A stretch of 64,000 nt of DNA from Pseudoalteromonas phenolica (GTDB taxonomy: Bacteria; Pseudomonadota; Gammaproteobacteria; Enterobacterales; Alteromonadaceae): NCBI RefSeq assembly GCF_005886345.1, contig NZ_PNEC01000057.1, positions 1 through 64,000 of the forward strand, in the 5' to 3' direction. The notes below the pieces were generated by a model. The model had not been told where the DNA came from and searched no databases. It saw only the letters and a list, made by a program, of their open reading frames with translations. A program made the position numbers and the translations under genes. Of this stretch, positions 8,241 through 16,462 are shown piece by piece; position 1 is the first letter of the stretch, and every line of letters starts with the position of its first letter.

Positions 8241-8885
8241 CTATTTTAAATATTGATTAAGTACATTTTCAAAGGTTGCGACTTCTTGCGCACCTGATAG
8301 TGCTTTTTCACTGTTAAAAATAAATAATGGCACGCCATGTATTCCATTTCGATGCCAGTGCGCTTCGCTTAACTTCACTTCTTCAGTACATGAGTTATTA
8401 GCTAATACTGACTGTGCTTGCTCGGTATTCAAGCCAACTTTACCCACGATATGAATAAGTTCTGGCTCTGTAAAAGTACCTCTATTACTAAAGAAATGCT
8501 CAAAAAATGCCTCTGCTAATTGGTTTTGAAAATCACTTTCTTTGGCCCAGTGAAGCAGTTGATGACATTGATGTGTATTAAGCATTTTCATTTCATCAAA
8601 GTAGTTAAACTTGAAGCCGACTTTTCTTCCTTCTTCAGTCAACATGGCTCTGGCTCTAATGCTGCCCTCTAATGTAGTACCATACTTTTTCGACAAATGT
8701 TGTCTTAAGTTTTCACCTTCTTTTGGCATATTGGGATTAAGCTCGTAGGGGTGCCAAACAATATTAATGTCGAATTTAGTATAAAAATTGGCTAATGCCG
8801 CTTTTAAGCGACCATAGCCAATTACACACCAAGGACAAACCACATCAGAAACGATATCAATGTTAATTTGTGTCTTTGACATCAT
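8241..8885 (-). CDS. DsbA/FrnE-family thiol oxidoreductase
   Basis: DsbA-like thioredoxin-fold protein of 213-214 residues without an export signal. The active-site motif CPWC lies near residues 16-19 (SDVVCPWCVIG), the helical insertion is in the middle, and the cis-proline loop is HGVPLFIF near residue 187. This is the FrnE/YwbO subgroup, which acts in cytoplasmic thiol-disulfide exchange. The ATG at 8885 overlaps the stop codon of the upstream cupin gene by four bases (ATGA), and a second ATG follows directly. Operon context is oxidative or electrophile stress. Confidence 0.9.
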   Translation of the reverse strand: MMSKTQINIDIVSDVVCPWCVIGYGRLKAALANFYTKFDINIVWHPYELNPNMPKEGENLRQHLSKKYGTTLEGSIRARAMLTEEGRKVGFKFNYFDEMKMLNTHQCHQLLHWAKESDFQNQLAEAFFEHFFSNRGTFTEPELIHIVGKVGLNTEQAQSVLANNSCTEEVKLSEAHWHRNGIHGVPLFIFNSEKALSGAQEVATFENVLNQYLK

Positions 8886-9247
8886 TTTCTCTTTTCAACG
8901 ATAATTGCAGTGATAGTTGTGTCACCAACATTTTTAACTTGGTGCTCCCATTGGTCATGCCACATTACATAGCCATTCGGGATCTCCAAAGTCATGTCTT
9001 TCTCACTGGTTGTTATCGTCGCCTTACCACCTTTTTCAAAGTAAACAGTCTCAGCGTTGTGTTTATGCCAATTATCCTGTTCCCCTGGTTTTAGTGTCAT
9101 CTTGAGCACGATGACTTCTTCATTCTCAAGCAGTAGTTTGTAATGTTTTGGTGATGCTATGTGTGCAGACTCGATTTTCGAGTCTTCAGCAAGCTCATTT
9201 CCAAATAATTGGGCTGAAAAGACACCAGCTAATACAACCTTTTTCAT
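8882..9247 (-). CDS. Cupin-domain protein with N-terminal leader-like segment
   Basis: A 121-residue single-domain cupin: motif 1 around LKPGEQDNWHKHNAETVYF (two His and one Glu as potential metal ligands), motif 2 around PNGYVMWHDQWEHQVKN. The N terminus KKVVLAGVFSAQLFGNELA could be a short export signal, unlike its cytoplasmic neighbours. It overlaps the DsbA-like gene by four bases and starts 8 bases after the peroxiredoxin. Metal-binding cupins can be dioxygenases or simple sensors; substrate unknown. Confidence 0.85.
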   Translation of the reverse strand: MKKVVLAGVFSAQLFGNELAEDSKIESAHIASPKHYKLLLENEEVIVLKMTLKPGEQDNWHKHNAETVYFEKGGKATITTSEKDMTLEIPNGYVMWHDQWEHQVKNVGDTTITAIIVEKRK

Positions 9248-9255
9248 TTGAACTC

Positions 9256-9798
9256 CTATTTATGCATACCACGAATAGGATAGTTGTTTGCAGGATTTCT
9301 TATCCAATCTAAGCCACTAATCAATGACTGAAGTTCAGGTCTTACAAATGGATTGTTTGAAATGTCCACTACGTGAACTTTACCTTCATCATTGACGACG
9401 AATAGACCCGGCTCAGCAAAAGGATGATCCGTTTCTTCAGGCGATCTAGGATTGGATATATACAACCCAAGCTCTTCCATCTGTTCAACAGTGAGGCCAT
9501 ATGCGATAGGGAAAGTCACATTAAGTCTTTCCATATGACTTTCTAGTTGTTCTTTACTGTCACCTGAAACGGCGATCAAATCTACGCCTGTTTGAGCAAG
9601 AAGGTCTTTCGCATTTTCTAACTGGTTTAAGTAGCGGGTACAAAGCGGGCAATGTTGACCTCTGTAAACTACAACCATTTTCCAATCCAAACCATTTTCA
9701 GGAGTAGACAATTTTTTAATATTATCATTTAGTAGTTTGGCTTCGATTACAGGAAAATCAGCTCCTGCGTGCAATTTAGTCGTATATTCAACGCTCAT
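9256..9798 (-). CDS. AhpC/TSA-type peroxiredoxin-like protein
   Basis: A thioredoxin-fold peroxiredoxin of 180 residues. The signature YRGQHCPLC places thiols at Cys50 and Cys53, the pattern of the 'YRGxWCPxC' redoxin group. A beta strand DLIAVSGDS and a helix with EQLESHMERL follow, then the GLFVVNDEGKV strand. It probably reduces peroxides using a CxxC resolving thiol. It lies 9 bases downstream of the quinone reductase gene and 8 bases upstream of the cupin. Confidence 0.88.
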   Translation of the reverse strand: MSVEYTTKLHAGADFPVIEAKLLNDNIKKLSTPENGLDWKMVVVYRGQHCPLCTRYLNQLENAKDLLAQTGVDLIAVSGDSKEQLESHMERLNVTFPIAYGLTVEQMEELGLYISNPRSPEETDHPFAEPGLFVVNDEGKVHVVDISNNPFVRPELQSLISGLDWIRNPANNYPIRGMHK

Positions 9799-9807
9799 GA
9801 TTCTTCC

Positions 9808-10389
9808 TTAAAAGTGCTTGTTAATGTGTGCTTCAAAACGTTTTAAGTCATTTTCAACATCGGCATTTTTCATCACGTCAAAGCATGCAAATGTTTCCAT
9901 TGGCTTCATACCAAAGAACTTGAAGTTCATATGCATAGGGAACAGAAGATCATCAACAGATTTGCCATCAAAGAACTCAGTTTCGTCATTAAATGACTCT
10001 TCTGGCGCATTGAAAGTCAATGACATCATGTATTTCGTATTCGTTAGTGTGCCACCCATACCATAGTTTTCTTTAGGTGAGTCATGGTGGCGACCGTCAC
10101 CATTACATAAAGCACCGCCCATTCCTGCTGTGTACACTTCATCCATATATTTTTTAAAAGACCAAGTAACCCCCATCCAATTAATTGGTGATTGGAAAAT
10201 AACGAAATCCGCCCACTGATGGTTCTCTAGTTCTTTTTCAACATCTATCGTTTCAGACATAGTGACGATACGTGTACTATGTCCTTTTCCTTCTAATAAG
10301 CTTGCAGCTTTATCTACTAGGGTACTGTTAAGCTTGCCTTCAGAAAAAGGGTAATACTGGTGACCATTGATAATTAAAATGTTGCTCAT
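9808..10389 (-). CDS. mdaB: NAD(P)H:quinone oxidoreductase, MdaB family
   Basis: Flavodoxin-fold FAD enzyme of 193 residues that reduces quinones by two electrons, avoiding semiquinone radicals. Visible signatures are ILIINGHQYYPFSEGKLN (phosphate loop), FQSPINWMGVTWSFKKYMDEV (family box) and the YGMGGTLTNTKYMMSLTFNAP segment, all as in E. coli MdaB. First gene of a seven-gene operon read leftward; its start is 120 bases from the divergent HxlR gene, with two operator-like repeats between them. E. coli KefF, from the same enzyme family, is an accessory of the KefC K+ efflux system, which is relevant because a K+ channel ends this operon. Confidence 0.92.
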   Translation of the reverse strand: MSNILIINGHQYYPFSEGKLNSTLVDKAASLLEGKGHSTRIVTMSETIDVEKELENHQWADFVIFQSPINWMGVTWSFKKYMDEVYTAGMGGALCNGDGRHHDSPKENYGMGGTLTNTKYMMSLTFNAPEESFNDETEFFDGKSVDDLLFPMHMNFKFFGMKPMETFACFDVMKNADVENDLKRFEAHINKHF

Positions 10390-10433
10390 CTGTGTTTCTC
10401 CAAAATTAAAATTTATTTTGAACGGTTATTTGT

Positions 10434-10486
10434 GGTATATTTTAGTTACCATTTAACAGTAATCAATTAGTATACTTTTAGTAACC
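10434..10486. promoter_or_regulatory. Tandem operator-like repeats between mdaB and HxlR gene
   Basis: TTTTAGTTACC at 10440-10450 and TTTTAGTAACC at 10476-10486 are direct repeats 36 bases apart. The first is part of a GGTA-9-TACC palindrome (10434-10450). The overlapping 17-base segment 10463-10479 (TCAATTAGTATACTTTT) recurs inverted at 11154-11170 before the next dehydrogenase. These are the natural candidates for HxlR binding. Confidence 0.55.
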
Positions 10487-10508
10487 TAGGCTAAATAAGA
10501 GGGGTTTC

Positions 10509-10877
10509 GTGGAAAGTTCAGTAAAAACAGACAGTAAAGGAAGAAAAAAAGTTTATAACGCATGTATGGAGCCTTGTGCAATTGAAAAAGGTATGCGTTT
10601 AATCGGCGGTAAATGGAAGGGTTCAATTATCTACCATTTGAAAGATGAACCTGTCCGATTCAATGATTTATCTAGAATGTTAGGTGGGGCTACTAAAAAA
10701 ATGGTCGATCAACGCTTAAAAGAATTGGAAGAAGAAGGGATGGTCATAAGAAAAGTAATAAGTGATAGACCGATAGCGGTAACATATGAGCTAACAGAAT
10801 TTGGCCGTTCTGCACTAAAAATATTAGATGACCTTAAAGTTTGGTCAGAAACACACAATATCGAAATATCTAAATAA
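10509..10877 (+). CDS. HxlR-family winged-helix regulator with sensor-type cysteines
   Basis: A 122-residue MarR-like regulator of the HxlR family: the core ALIEK..RLIGGKWKGSIIYHL, FNDLSRMLGGATKKMVDQRLKEL (recognition region) and wing VTYELTEFGRSALKIL are canonical. Two cysteines near the N terminus (Cys19, Cys23 in ACMEPCAIEKG) lie where thiol-based family members (YodB, HypR, QorR) sense quinones and hypochlorite. The start is GTG at 10509 with AGAGGGG upstream; an ATG at 10566 would cut off Cys19. Divergent from the quinone reductase operon and likely its regulator. Confidence 0.9.
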   Translation: MESSVKTDSKGRKKVYNACMEPCAIEKGMRLIGGKWKGSIIYHLKDEPVRFNDLSRMLGGATKKMVDQRLKELEEEGMVIRKVISDRPIAVTYELTEFGRSALKILDDLKVWSETHNIEISK

Positions 10878-10936
10878 ATTTCTACAAAATCGGCTCTATT
10901 TTAACCCATCGTCTTTCATTACAGTAATTCTGTACA

Positions 10937-10982
10937 CAGAAGTTTTCTGAATAATTTTTGAAAACTTCTGGATGTTTTTTTG
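10937..10982 (+). terminator. Rho-independent terminator after HxlR gene
   Basis: Eleven-base perfect stem CAGAAGTTTTC (10937) / GAAAACTTCTG (10960-10970) with a 12-base loop, followed by GATG and seven T. Confidence 0.75.
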
Positions 10983-11332
10983 TTAATTACTTCATACCGC
11001 GCATAACTTATTTAAGCAAATATATGGCGTGTGAAAACGTTATCTTTTAAATATTAAAAACATTCTTAAAATTCTAAAAATAAATATACACACCTAACCA
11101 TCTGTAATTGTTGCCATTTATTTCATTGATGCTGAAAAAGAAGCTAAGTATAAAAAAGTATACTAATTGAAAATAAACTAAAGGTATATAAATTAAACCT
11201 GCTTGTGAGGTAAGTATCATGTGATTATTTCTTTTTAGATATTCATTTAGTTTTTCATCTCACAATGAGTCTATTTAAAACAAAACTAGAAGAGAGTTTT
11301 GATTTTTATATTGTTTATATTTGGAGAACAGT
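10983..11332. promoter_or_regulatory. Leader region of the aldehyde dehydrogenase gene
   Basis: No gene is seen here. At 11154-11170 is an inverted exact copy of the 17-base segment from the HxlR promoter (10463-10479), and GGTATAT at 11182-11188 resembles the start of the 10434 palindrome. The distance to the ATG at 11333 is about 165 bases, leaving a long 5' leader. Confidence 0.55.
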
Positions 11333-12688
11333 ATGGCGATAAATTCAATAAACCCTTTAAACGGTGAAGTATTGGCTTCATTTGAGGAAATGACTCCTAA
11401 CCAAGTTGATATAGCTATCGCTAAGGCCAATTTGGCTTTTAAAACTTGGAAAAATAAAAGCTTCAGTGAACGAGCTGTTGTTTTGAGTCGTGCCGCAGCG
11501 TTATATAGAGAGCGCAAAGAAGAGTTAGCTATGTTAATGGCTGAAGAGATGGGTAAAAAACTTGAACACGGTAGAGCTGAAATAGATTTAGTTGCTGAGA
11601 TTTTCGATTATTATGCTGATGAAGGTGAATCATTATTAGCACCCAAAAAGCTTTCGACAAAAGATGGGGAAGGTACAATGATCAACCAACCAGTTGGAAT
11701 CATTTACGGCATTCAACCTTGGAACTTCCCATTTTACCAACCGGCCAGGTGTACAGCACCAAACCTTATAGCTGGTAATGTTGTTTTAACTAAGCATGCT
11801 TCAAATGTACCTCAGTGTGCTAAAGCCTTTGAGCAAATTATGATTGATGCAGGTACGCCTGAGGGGGTTTATACTAACTTGGTTGTATCTTCGCGCAATG
11901 CAGGCGCTATTATTGATGACGACAGAGTGCAAGGTGTATCATTTACTGGCAGTAACGCAGCGGGTGCAAAAGTTGCAGAACAAGCAGGTCGAAATGTTAA
12001 GAAGACAGTGATGGAGTTAGGTGGTGTTGATCCATTTATCGTTTTAGATGACGCTAACCTTGATAAAACTGCCGAATATCTAGCATTTACCAAAATGCTA
12101 TGTAGCGGTCAGATTTGTATTTCGCCTAAACGTATCATTTTAGTTGAGTCTATTGCAGAAGAATTTTTGAATAAGGTTAAAGCACACCTTCAAGAGTTAA
12201 TGCCGGGTGACCCCACAAAAGAAGGTTACCATTATGGTCCTCTTTCAACAGAAAAAGCAGCTATTGACGTGGAAGCTCAGATCAAAAAATCAGTTGAAGG
12301 TGGAGCAAAATTATTATTAGGTGGTAAACGAGAAGGGGCATTTATCCAACCTACAATTTTAACAGACATTCCAGCAGGTACTCCGGCATTTGATGAAGAA
12401 ATCTTTGGCCCTGTAGCTAATGTTTTTGTTGTCAAAGATGAAGCTGAAGCTATTAAAGTGGCTAACGACAGTCAATTTGGCCTAGGTAGCTCTGTTTACA
12501 CAGAAAACGAAGCTAGAGGCGTACGTGTAGCAGAACAAATGGAGGCAGGTACTGCGTTCGTTAATCACATGTCTTGGACCTATGCAACAATGCCTATGGG
12601 TGGCGTTAAAAAGTCAGGCTATGGTAGAGAGTTAGGCCACCTTGGTATAAAAGAGTTTGTTAATGAAAAGCTGATCAGAACATTCTAG
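11333..12688 (+). CDS. NAD(P)-dependent succinate-semialdehyde-type dehydrogenase (Sad/YneI-like)
   Basis: Aldehyde dehydrogenase of 451 residues oxidising an aldehyde to its acid. Visible motifs: the cofactor region QPWNFPFYQPARC, glycine motif FTGSNAAG, catalytic Glu in VMELGGVDPFIV and catalytic Cys in SGQICISPKR. The closest remembered relative is E. coli Sad/YneI (LELGGSDPFIV, HAPNV-type segment), hence the semialdehyde call; the real substrate is not proven. ATG at 11333 has GGAGA 6 bases upstream; an upstream in-frame TTG is rejected. Its leader shares a 17-base element with the HxlR promoter, so it may belong to that regulon. A strong terminator follows. Confidence 0.9.
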   Translation: MAINSINPLNGEVLASFEEMTPNQVDIAIAKANLAFKTWKNKSFSERAVVLSRAAALYRERKEELAMLMAEEMGKKLEHGRAEIDLVAEIFDYYADEGESLLAPKKLSTKDGEGTMINQPVGIIYGIQPWNFPFYQPARCTAPNLIAGNVVLTKHASNVPQCAKAFEQIMIDAGTPEGVYTNLVVSSRNAGAIIDDDRVQGVSFTGSNAAGAKVAEQAGRNVKKTVMELGGVDPFIVLDDANLDKTAEYLAFTKMLCSGQICISPKRIILVESIAEEFLNKVKAHLQELMPGDPTKEGYHYGPLSTEKAAIDVEAQIKKSVEGGAKLLLGGKREGAFIQPTILTDIPAGTPAFDEEIFGPVANVFVVKDEAEAIKVANDSQFGLGSSVYTENEARGVRVAEQMEAGTAFVNHMSWTYATMPMGGVKKSGYGRELGHLGIKEFVNEKLIRTF

Positions 12689-12711
12689 CAATTAAACAGC
12701 TTGGATATTAT

Positions 12712-12734
12712 AAAAAGGGGGGCAACCCCTTTTT
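12712..12734 (+). terminator. Terminator after aldehyde dehydrogenase
   Basis: Perfect stem AAAAAGGGG / CCCCTTTTT with a five-base loop, ending in a T run. The A-rich left arm would also let it work for the opposite strand. Confidence 0.8.
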
Positions 12735-12788
12735 ATGGACAATACTGTAATCTTATAGTGTAAGAAATAAGTAGATATAAATTTGTGC

Positions 12789-13220
12789 TTATTCTCTGGT
12801 AAAATAAAGTAATTTGTTGACTAACTTATCTCCTAGAATAATTTCATATGTTTTTAACCAAGATTTAGCTGAATCAATGTCATTAAAAAACTTAAAGTTT
12901 ATGTTTTTATTTTGATAAAGATCGTGAAATTGTTGCTTAAATGCGTTCGGGCAAGCTGATTTAGATAGGTAAAATGCGACGTGTTTAAGTCCTGTAGCAA
13001 TGCGTTTAGTTGTCGCTTTTTTAAATGTTTCGCATACTTCAGGGATCATTAAGCTGTCACCTTCAAGGACAGCGAATACAGAATATGATGGGCATTTATT
13101 GCCTATCAATAGCTTGTTAAAGTCATTATTGTAGTGTTCAAACGTTTCATAATTCCAAGGCCCAAGTACCTTTACGTAAAACACATTATGCATATATTCA
13201 ATGTAACCACTCGTGTTCAT
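12789..13220 (-). CDS. STAS/SpoIIAA-like hypothetical protein
   Basis: A 143-residue protein I cannot name securely. Its plan (short N-terminal beta strands, VFAVLEGDSLMIPEV, a helix with ATGLKHVAFYLSKS, then FKFFNDIDSAKSWL near the C terminus) parallels the STAS-like protein at 50944, and the DSAKSWL/TAKNWL ending is shared by such small SpoIIAA-like proteins. No membrane segment or leader. It is a single gene, with terminator-separated neighbours. ATG at 13220 lacks a strong ribosome binding site. Confidence 0.55.
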   Translation of the reverse strand: MNTSGYIEYMHNVFYVKVLGPWNYETFEHYNNDFNKLLIGNKCPSYSVFAVLEGDSLMIPEVCETFKKATTKRIATGLKHVAFYLSKSACPNAFKQQFHDLYQNKNINFKFFNDIDSAKSWLKTYEIILGDKLVNKLLYFTRE

Positions 13221-13298
13221 TCATAAGTTCTTAATCCAATATATATACTAGCTTCATTTTTAATCCTAATATATGAAGCTAGTTTCAACTAACTTTAA

Positions 13299-14069
13299 CT
13301 AATTAGTGGGAAAAAGTAAGTCCGTCCTAATTATATATTTGATGCCCTCGTCAATTGGCGCTGAACTATGCAGGCAGTGCAGGGGATGCATACCGTGCGG
13401 AAAACATAGTACGCTTCCGGCAGGTGTTCTAACATTGACAAGTTCTGCATCTTGAGCGCTTTTTGCAGGCAGAGTTTTATCATATTTGTTTACCCAAAAC
13501 TGAGTTTCCCCTCCCATAAATTCCTCTGAAAGCAAAATTAAAAACGTCATTTGACTCCATCGGTCAGGGTAAGCATTGTGTATATTTTTGCCTTCTCTAA
13601 TTCGACTCCCAGGCCACGAACCATCGGTATGAGGCTTAAAGAAGTCTCCTTTGTCATATTTGTAGAATCTAAAACGCGCATTAATTCCAAGTGGAGTTTG
13701 CCCGTATATGACATCAATGCCTTGTGAGAAAAGGTGTTTACACCGTTCCCATATAATTGTATCTGTCGCTTCATCAACTACCCAGGTTAAACTATCGTTA
13801 TGCCGAATGTGGCGAGGTAGTGATACTGCAGCGTCTTTATTAAAGCCTAATGTTTCTCCAATAGAGATAAAGGATTCACATTCCTTTTTGGAGAGTACAT
13901 TGAGTATTTGAAATGCACCGGGTACTTCTTCTATAACTTTGATAGTGGGTTTAAGCGCAGATTCTTCATCTAATTTCGCTGGGTTTTGTATTTTGCTAGC
14001 CCATAATGGAATGTCATTACTTTCAGCACCCGATTCTTTTTCGACAATGTAGAATGTATTATCTTTCAT
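13299..14069 (-). CDS. 2-oxoglutarate/Fe(II)-dependent oxygenase (prolyl 4-hydroxylase-like)
   Basis: Cytoplasmic non-haem iron oxygenase of 256 residues. The double-stranded beta-helix core carries the HxD pair in FFKPHTDGSW (His147, Asp149) and a distal His about 85 residues later (HCLHSSAP, His234), with a basic residue for 2-oxoglutarate in GIKYIIRTD. FRFYKYDKGDFFKPHTDG and FLILLSEEFMGGETQFW are typical of P4H-like proteins. ATG at 14069 begins 1 codon after the stop of the dehydrogenase, whose end supplies GTGGAG, so the two are coupled. Substrate unknown; pairing with an aldehyde dehydrogenase suggests hydroxylation or dealkylation releasing an aldehyde. Confidence 0.85.
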   Translation of the reverse strand: MKDNTFYIVEKESGAESNDIPLWASKIQNPAKLDEESALKPTIKVIEEVPGAFQILNVLSKKECESFISIGETLGFNKDAAVSLPRHIRHNDSLTWVVDEATDTIIWERCKHLFSQGIDVIYGQTPLGINARFRFYKYDKGDFFKPHTDGSWPGSRIREGKNIHNAYPDRWSQMTFLILLSEEFMGGETQFWVNKYDKTLPAKSAQDAELVNVRTPAGSVLCFPHGMHPLHCLHSSAPIDEGIKYIIRTDLLFPTN

Positions 14070-14072
14070 CAA

Positions 14073-15398
14073 TTACTCCACGACTGTAACTTGTGCAAAT
14101 AGCCTGTGTCCTTCTTGGCTTCCGTGAAATCCATATCCGCTTTGTTTAGCACCAACCCAAGGACTATCTCCACTGCCGCCTGGTCCTTTATTTATACCAA
14201 TCATTCCTGCTTCGAGTTGATTTGCTACTGCTCTGGCATTTGCTTGTCCAAAGACGACTGCCCCTAATCCGTAAATAGAGTTGTTAGCACGGGATATGGC
14301 TTCTTCAATACTTTCAAACTCAGAAATAGCGACAATAGGTCCAAATGTTTCATTTGATTCCATCTGCATATCAGACTTCATCCCAGTAATTACGGTCGGT
14401 TCGTAATATCGACCGTCTAAAATCCGCCCACCTAATAGCAAATTTGCACCTTTAGAAAGCGCATCTTTTACGTGCGAATCAATCTTACTGAGTTGTCTTT
14501 CATTGATTATTGGCCCCAAATGCGTGTTTTCGTCGTGCCAAGGGCCTATTTTGTATTGAGAAGCAATAGCTTTTACTTTAGCTATGAATTCATGAGCAAC
14601 CTTTGATTGGACATAAACTCGCTCAGTAGATGTACACATTTGGCCTGAATTTTCAAAGCTACTGGCTACAGCAAACTGTGCCGCGGCATCTAGGTTGGCA
14701 TCATCGAGCACTATCATCGGGTCATTTCCACCAAGTTCCATTACCAGCCTTGTTAGGTTGTTTGAAGCCGATGCCATTATCTTCTTACCCACTTCTAAAG
14801 ACCCAGTAAAAGCAACTAAATTTATGTCTGGGCTATCTACGATGGTGCTACCAACTAAACCATCGCCATGTAGAATATTTAATACATTATCTGGTAATGC
14901 AGAGTTAAGTAATGCAACGAACTTATCAGCGATTAATGGCGTCTCTTCTGACGGTTTAAATACGACTGTGTTCCCTGCTACAAGGGCAGGAGTGATAAGA
15001 TTTACAGCCATAGCTAAGGGATAGTTCCAAGGTGATATTACAGCACATACTCCAAGGGGTCTGAACTCAATGCTACTATTAGGTTGAGGAGAAAGTGCAA
15101 TACCAGCCTCTTTTGCGTAATGTGCACCTGAAAAAATTGAACCGCGAACTTCACTTAGCCCTCGGTTGTGCTTTTTGCCCATCTCTTTACATAATAAAAC
15201 GGCAAGTTCTTCTTGATGAGGTATAAGGGACTTAAAAGCCTTATCAATTATTTGTACCCTTTCTTGTAGCGGGATACTCTTCCATTGCTTTTGAGCTATT
15301 TTTGCTTTTTCTATTATTCTCTTGGTATTTTCGTTAGACGAGTATTCTAAGTCACCAAGAAGCTCCCCATTGCTAGGGTCATAAGATTTTAGTTTCAT
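14073..15398 (-). CDS. NAD(P)-dependent aldehyde dehydrogenase
   Basis: Aldehyde dehydrogenase superfamily enzyme, 441 residues. Key motifs: SPWNYPLAMAVNL (substrate tunnel), GNTVVFKPSEETP (cofactor), FTGSLEVG, catalytic Glu in MELGGNDPMIV, catalytic Cys in NSGQMCTSTERVY. It is close to succinate-semialdehyde dehydrogenases, but the substrate cannot be fixed. ATG at 15398 with GGAGT 5 bases upstream is chosen over an in-frame TTG. First gene of a two-gene operon with the 2OG oxygenase, divergent from a LysR regulator at 15511. Confidence 0.9.
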   Translation of the reverse strand: MKLKSYDPSNGELLGDLEYSSNENTKRIIEKAKIAQKQWKSIPLQERVQIIDKAFKSLIPHQEELAVLLCKEMGKKHNRGLSEVRGSIFSGAHYAKEAGIALSPQPNSSIEFRPLGVCAVISPWNYPLAMAVNLITPALVAGNTVVFKPSEETPLIADKFVALLNSALPDNVLNILHGDGLVGSTIVDSPDINLVAFTGSLEVGKKIMASASNNLTRLVMELGGNDPMIVLDDANLDAAAQFAVASSFENSGQMCTSTERVYVQSKVAHEFIAKVKAIASQYKIGPWHDENTHLGPIINERQLSKIDSHVKDALSKGANLLLGGRILDGRYYEPTVITGMKSDMQMESNETFGPIVAISEFESIEEAISRANNSIYGLGAVVFGQANARAVANQLEAGMIGINKGPGGSGDSPWVGAKQSGYGFHGSQEGHRLFAQVTVVE

Positions 15399-15456
15399 GT
15401 AATACTCCAATAATCACGCACCACTGCCTAGGTACAACAAAAAATGATAAAAAAGA

Positions 15457-15471
15457 TTACCGCCTTGGTGA
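15457..15471. promoter_or_regulatory. Possible LysR operator
   Basis: TTACC-5-GGTGA, a near-palindrome in the 112-base gap between the divergent dehydrogenase and LysR genes, in the position expected for a LysR-type site. Short and imperfect, so weakly supported. Confidence 0.3.
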
Positions 15472-15510
15472 TACAATTAAAAACAGATATTTGATGTATG
15501 AGAAACAAGT

Positions 15511-16401
15511 ATGGCTGGTATCAATGGTTTGGACATAAAGCAGCTAAGAGTGTTGCATTATCTTTTAATTGAAAAGAATGCTTCAAGGGTTGCTTCTAGA
15601 CTAGGTCTAACTCAGCAAGCTGTCAGTGAGCAACTCAAAAAGCTCAGACTGTCTTTTCGAGATCCATTATTTAATAGAAAAAGTAACGGTTTGGTACCTA
15701 CAGCACATGCGCTATCCCTGCAACAGGAAGTAGCAGAAATCATAACGCGTCTAGAAAATATCACAAAACCTAAGGTTTTTGAGCCTAGCAGTGCAAGTGG
15801 TGTTTTTAGGATATGTGCTTCTGATTATGCACAGGCAGTAGTATTACCAAGTTTGATTCAAAAAATTAGGAAACAAGCGCCAAACCTTAAGATAATTGTA
15901 CAAGACTTTGAGATTGATAATTTAAGTGTTTTGATGGACAACGGAGAGTTCGATATTGTGATCTCGTTTCCAAAGTTTGTTCCAACTAAATATCCAACCA
16001 TAACTCTTTTTACAGAAACTCACACTTGTGTAATCGCTGAAGATCATGAAAGAGCGAATGAAAAATGGTCTGTTGAACAAATTGCACATCATCCGCAGCT
16101 CGTTATCTCGCCTAAAAGAGCGAACCTTGTTGGTTCCGCAGACGCATATTTTGAAGAACTCGGTTTGAAAAGAAATATTGTTATGAGTGTTCCTTTTTTT
16201 TCCGCTGCTGCGCAATGTATTGTTTCTACCGACATAATTGCTTTATTACCGACTAAATTGTTGCCGATCAATGGTCTTAAAGAGGTAGACTGCGATCTTG
16301 AACTTCCTTCGTTCGAAATTATAGTTGCTTGGCACAAAAGGATGACCGAAGATCCTCTTCATAACTGGATTCGAGACATTATCAGTAAACAACCTGTCTA
16401 A
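15511..16401 (+). CDS. LysR-family transcriptional regulator
   Basis: LysR-type regulator of 296 residues. The helix-turn-helix occupies about residues 9-68 (LRVLHYLLIEKNASRVASRL, then TQQAVSEQLKKLR), with a substrate-binding domain from about residue 93 (GVFRICASDYAQAVVLPSLI), resembling the NodD/SyrM-like group with a DxDIVISFP segment. It is divergent from the aldehyde dehydrogenase and 2OG-oxygenase pair and is their likely regulator. The next feature downstream is the dispersed repeat and then the foreign AFG1-type gene. Confidence 0.9.
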   Translation: MAGINGLDIKQLRVLHYLLIEKNASRVASRLGLTQQAVSEQLKKLRLSFRDPLFNRKSNGLVPTAHALSLQQEVAEIITRLENITKPKVFEPSSASGVFRICASDYAQAVVLPSLIQKIRKQAPNLKIIVQDFEIDNLSVLMDNGEFDIVISFPKFVPTKYPTITLFTETHTCVIAEDHERANEKWSVEQIAHHPQLVISPKRANLVGSADAYFEELGLKRNIVMSVPFFSAAAQCIVSTDIIALLPTKLLPINGLKEVDCDLELPSFEIIVAWHKRMTEDPLHNWIRDIISKQPV

Positions 16402-16462
16402 ATTTAATGGCCTTTAACACCTAAAAAGTAAAATAAAAAATGTACAACTATAAAAGAAAGAC

